This document shows positions 61,825 through 64,000 of a stretch of DNA of 64,000 nucleotides, in pieces. Source of the stretch: Thamnaconus septentrionalis (taxonomy: Eukaryota > Chordata > Actinopteri > Tetraodontiformes > Monacanthidae); NCBI GenBank assembly GCA_009823395.1, contig CM020515.1, forward strand, positions 12,098,489-12,162,488, given 5' to 3'. How positions within the stretch are numbered: the stretch's first letter is position 1; every line of letters begins with the position of its first letter. The position numbers were made by a program, and so were the translations under genes. The notes under the pieces are model-generated. The model was not told where the DNA came from. It searched no databases and worked only from the letters and a program-made list of their open reading frames with translations.

Positions 61825-62512
61825 CGGGGAGGTGGATGCTTTCCCGACAAGAAAAACGATCTTAGTCCGATGAAGCTCTGCATGTCAACGTTGTCACAGT
61901 GCACAAAAAACGTTTTTGCACCTCTGTGTATATTGCAATGATTAATAACATGTAATGTTCTCAGTAAAGACAATTATTTGAATCTTCCTTTTTGCACCCC
62001 GGTGTATATTTATTTTTTCGTAGGATGGTTATCTGCGGCCATTAATTGGATTACGCAACGGCGCCGCATGACATCAGTTTTAGCATCGTAAACAATAAGC
62101 TGGTGAAATGAAAAACCAATGTTTTCGGCCGCGCACCAGTCTCCCTACAGCGCGAGTGGGCGTCGTTGAAGCCTTGCAGCAGCAGCACCAGCAGCAGTAG
62201 AAGAAGAAACTGTTGGCTGTTTTCTTTCTTTCTCCCTTTTTTTGTTGTTGCCTTTTTGCCGCCCACTAGAGTTCACAGGCCTCTTTGACTCATCCCTCCA
62301 GAGCTCTCCGACTGCGGCACCCTCCGCACTCCAGTAACGACAACGTTGTGTACCGAGTTGGAGAGACAGACGAGGGGACGCAGACCTCATTTCCTCTCGT
62401 TTAGCCCGACACGCAGGAGGAGGGTTGTTTTGATCGAGAGAGCGAGAGTGAGAGGGCGGTGACATCGAGTTCACGGCTAATGCTAATTCTCAACTCCAGC
62501 CCCAAACAGGTT

Positions 62513-62739
62513 GAATAACTGTAAATATGCCTTTTGTGAAAGGTGGATATTATGAAGAATTTAAGTATAAAACGTGTTTGAGTTATTTTAGACTTTTATT
62601 ATTTCCTACGTAATTCCATGTGTGTTCATGCGTAGTTTTGATGCCTTCAGTGAGAAACTGCAATGTAAATCGATAGTCATGAGAATGAAAGAAAAGACAT
62701 TGAATTCATAGGGTGTGTCCGAACTTTTGACTGGTAGTG
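62513..62739. mobile_element. Tc1/mariner-type MITE, copy 2 (left end missing)
   Basis: The right end …GACTGGTAGTG followed by TA matches the inverted end of the element at 38201-38430. The interior follows the same order (AATAACT, GGTGGATATTATGAAG, GAGTTATTTT, TTCATGCGTAG). The left terminal 35 bp or so is not recognisable. Confidence 0.65.
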
Positions 62740-63841
62740 TACATGATAAGAAACATTCACTCAACTCTCCCACAAGATGTATTGAATATTTACAGATGAG
62801 TACGACTTTTTGTTGTCTTAAATCAGGTTTTAGTTAGTTTTAGTAGTTAGGTAAGTAATCCTAAAATGGCTTATTATTCCTGATGGCAGTGAGTTGCACA
62901 GTTGACTACTCTCACAGGAGAAGGATGCCTGTCTCAAAGTTGTCCTGCAGAATGGGATTTTTCAATTTTGCCTCGAGGAGCGGCTCAGGTGTTAAGTTGT
63001 TTATACCATTTGAAAACTGGGCAGCCGGAGATGAAGCGTTGGGTTCTGCTGTCTGAGTGCAGAGTCAAGCTTCAGGCCTTAATCACATTCTGGTTTCAGG
63101 TTCTAGTCAAGAGTCTGCTGCTCCATTTTTTTCTGTCTCTCGGTGTTTCAGCACTAATTCAAGTCAAAAGTCTGAAGTCTTTCCGAGTCCATCTGCTGCT
63201 TGGTTAAGTTGTTTCCGCGCGGCGCAGCGCAGCGTAGCGTGACTGGCTGCTGTAAAGCAGGAATTCCAGGCACACCTAGTGAAACAGCGGAGGCCCCGTG
63301 GCGAGGGCGAGGCGTAGCGCGGCGTTTTGACGCACATCACAGAAGAAGTGGACATCCACTGAGGTTTTAACTTCGACCCTGCTGTCTTATAATTAATGTC
63401 AAGGCTTGACATTGACCGCTAAACATGATTTGACATGTCTTGTTAAGCTCGGAGCAACATCTGTCCATCTGTTTGAATGCTCCAGAACAGCCTCTTAAAA
63501 TCCTGTTGTTCGCCTGTTTTTTGTGTGAAGACGTCATGGAAATGGAGTCGGAAACCACAAAGAGAACCACAAACACTAACAGCCGTGCCTCTTTTTGTAT
63601 GTCACGGTCAGCAATTCACATTCACTCTTTAATCCAGTGCACCACATTGTTAAATGTTGAGGGCCAGACATTAAATTCATCATGTTGAAAGTGCTGTGAT
63701 GGAAACACTGAGGGTCAGAAAAAATTAATTCCATCACACATGCTTTTTCGTGTTACCTTACTGACTTCCCATCCCTACGAAAGAGAATTGGGGCCAGAAG
63801 AAGAAAGAACATTTGAAGTTTCCATTTTGAGTTTTAAGTTT

Positions 63842-63931
63842 AAATTTCATGAATAAAGTCGAAGTAAACAGGAAACTGGCGAAAACAGAAGTACTCCACT
63901 TGACGCACTTTCGACTTTATTCTCGACATTT
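63842..63931. repeat. Inverted repeat with AATAAAGTCG arms
   Basis: 63842-63861 and 63912-63931 are reverse complements at 17 of 20 positions. Further ACTTTATT and GACTTTAAT units follow to the window edge, so it may be the start of a larger dispersed repeat. Confidence 0.5.
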
Positions 63932-64000
63932 TTACTTAAATCTTGGAATTTCAACTTTATTGACATTGACTTTAATCTCAAAAATTTGCCTTTATTCGCA

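Larger units (their letters stand above)
55422..64000 (+). other. Intron 1 (partial) of mosmo
   Basis: No mosmo exon 2 or other supportable coding exon is seen to the right edge. The interval contains long GT and CA runs, a GGT repeat, a 3' LINE relic, one hAT-type and one Tc1-type MITE, an inverted AAAGTCG repeat at the end, and a GC-richer block at about 62120-62480 that could be a promoter or lncRNA exon. Confidence 0.65.

Overview
The window is nuclear DNA of a ray-finned fish, almost certainly a teleost. Genes are split by short GT-AG introns, intergenic gaps are compact, CA/GT microsatellites are frequent, and small Tc1-, hAT- and LINE-type repeats are scattered between vertebrate gene orthologues. 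There are no bacterial-style operons, rRNA genes, CRISPR arrays or phage. All gene calls come from reading exons by eye, checking splice sites and phase, and comparing with remembered vertebrate families. No alignment or database search was run.

Layout. 1-8.2 kb is intron, 8.2-8.7 kb is exon 1 of a minus-strand heparan sulfate 3-O-sulfotransferase whose second exon lies off the left edge. 8.7-20.6 kb is gene-poor DNA with many microsatellites. 20.8-23.3 kb holds two tandem selenoprotein genes for methionine-R-sulfoxide reductase B1, each with an in-frame TGA (Sec) and a recognisable 3' SECIS element. 24.5-30.4 kb is a six-exon rac1-like GTPase gene. 30.7-32.6 kb (minus) is stk19 and 33.6-35.6 kb (plus) is dxo, arranged head to head. 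37.3-39.8 kb (minus) is slc25a17, tail to tail with dxo. 41.0-43.2 kb is anks4b. 44.3-47.9 kb is an eleven-exon BTB-BACK-Kelch gene that I could not assign to one KLHL number. 49.1-53.3 kb is uqcrc2 (14 exons). 55.3 kb is exon 1 of mosmo, and the rest of the window is apparently its first intron, carrying a LINE relic, an hAT-type MITE and a Tc1-type MITE.

The genes are unrelated housekeeping or signalling functions rather than one pathway. The neighbourhood joins several human linkage groups: HS3ST6-MSRB1 (16p13.3), STK19-DXO (MHC class III), SLC25A17 (22q13) and ANKS4B-UQCRC2-MOSMO (16p12). The most distinctive items are the tandem selenoprotein pair, one member of which also ends on UGA only 42 nt before its SECIS core, the preserved stk19/dxo divergent pair outside an MHC context, and a series of CTCF-like motifs, one inside a uqcrc2 coding exon.
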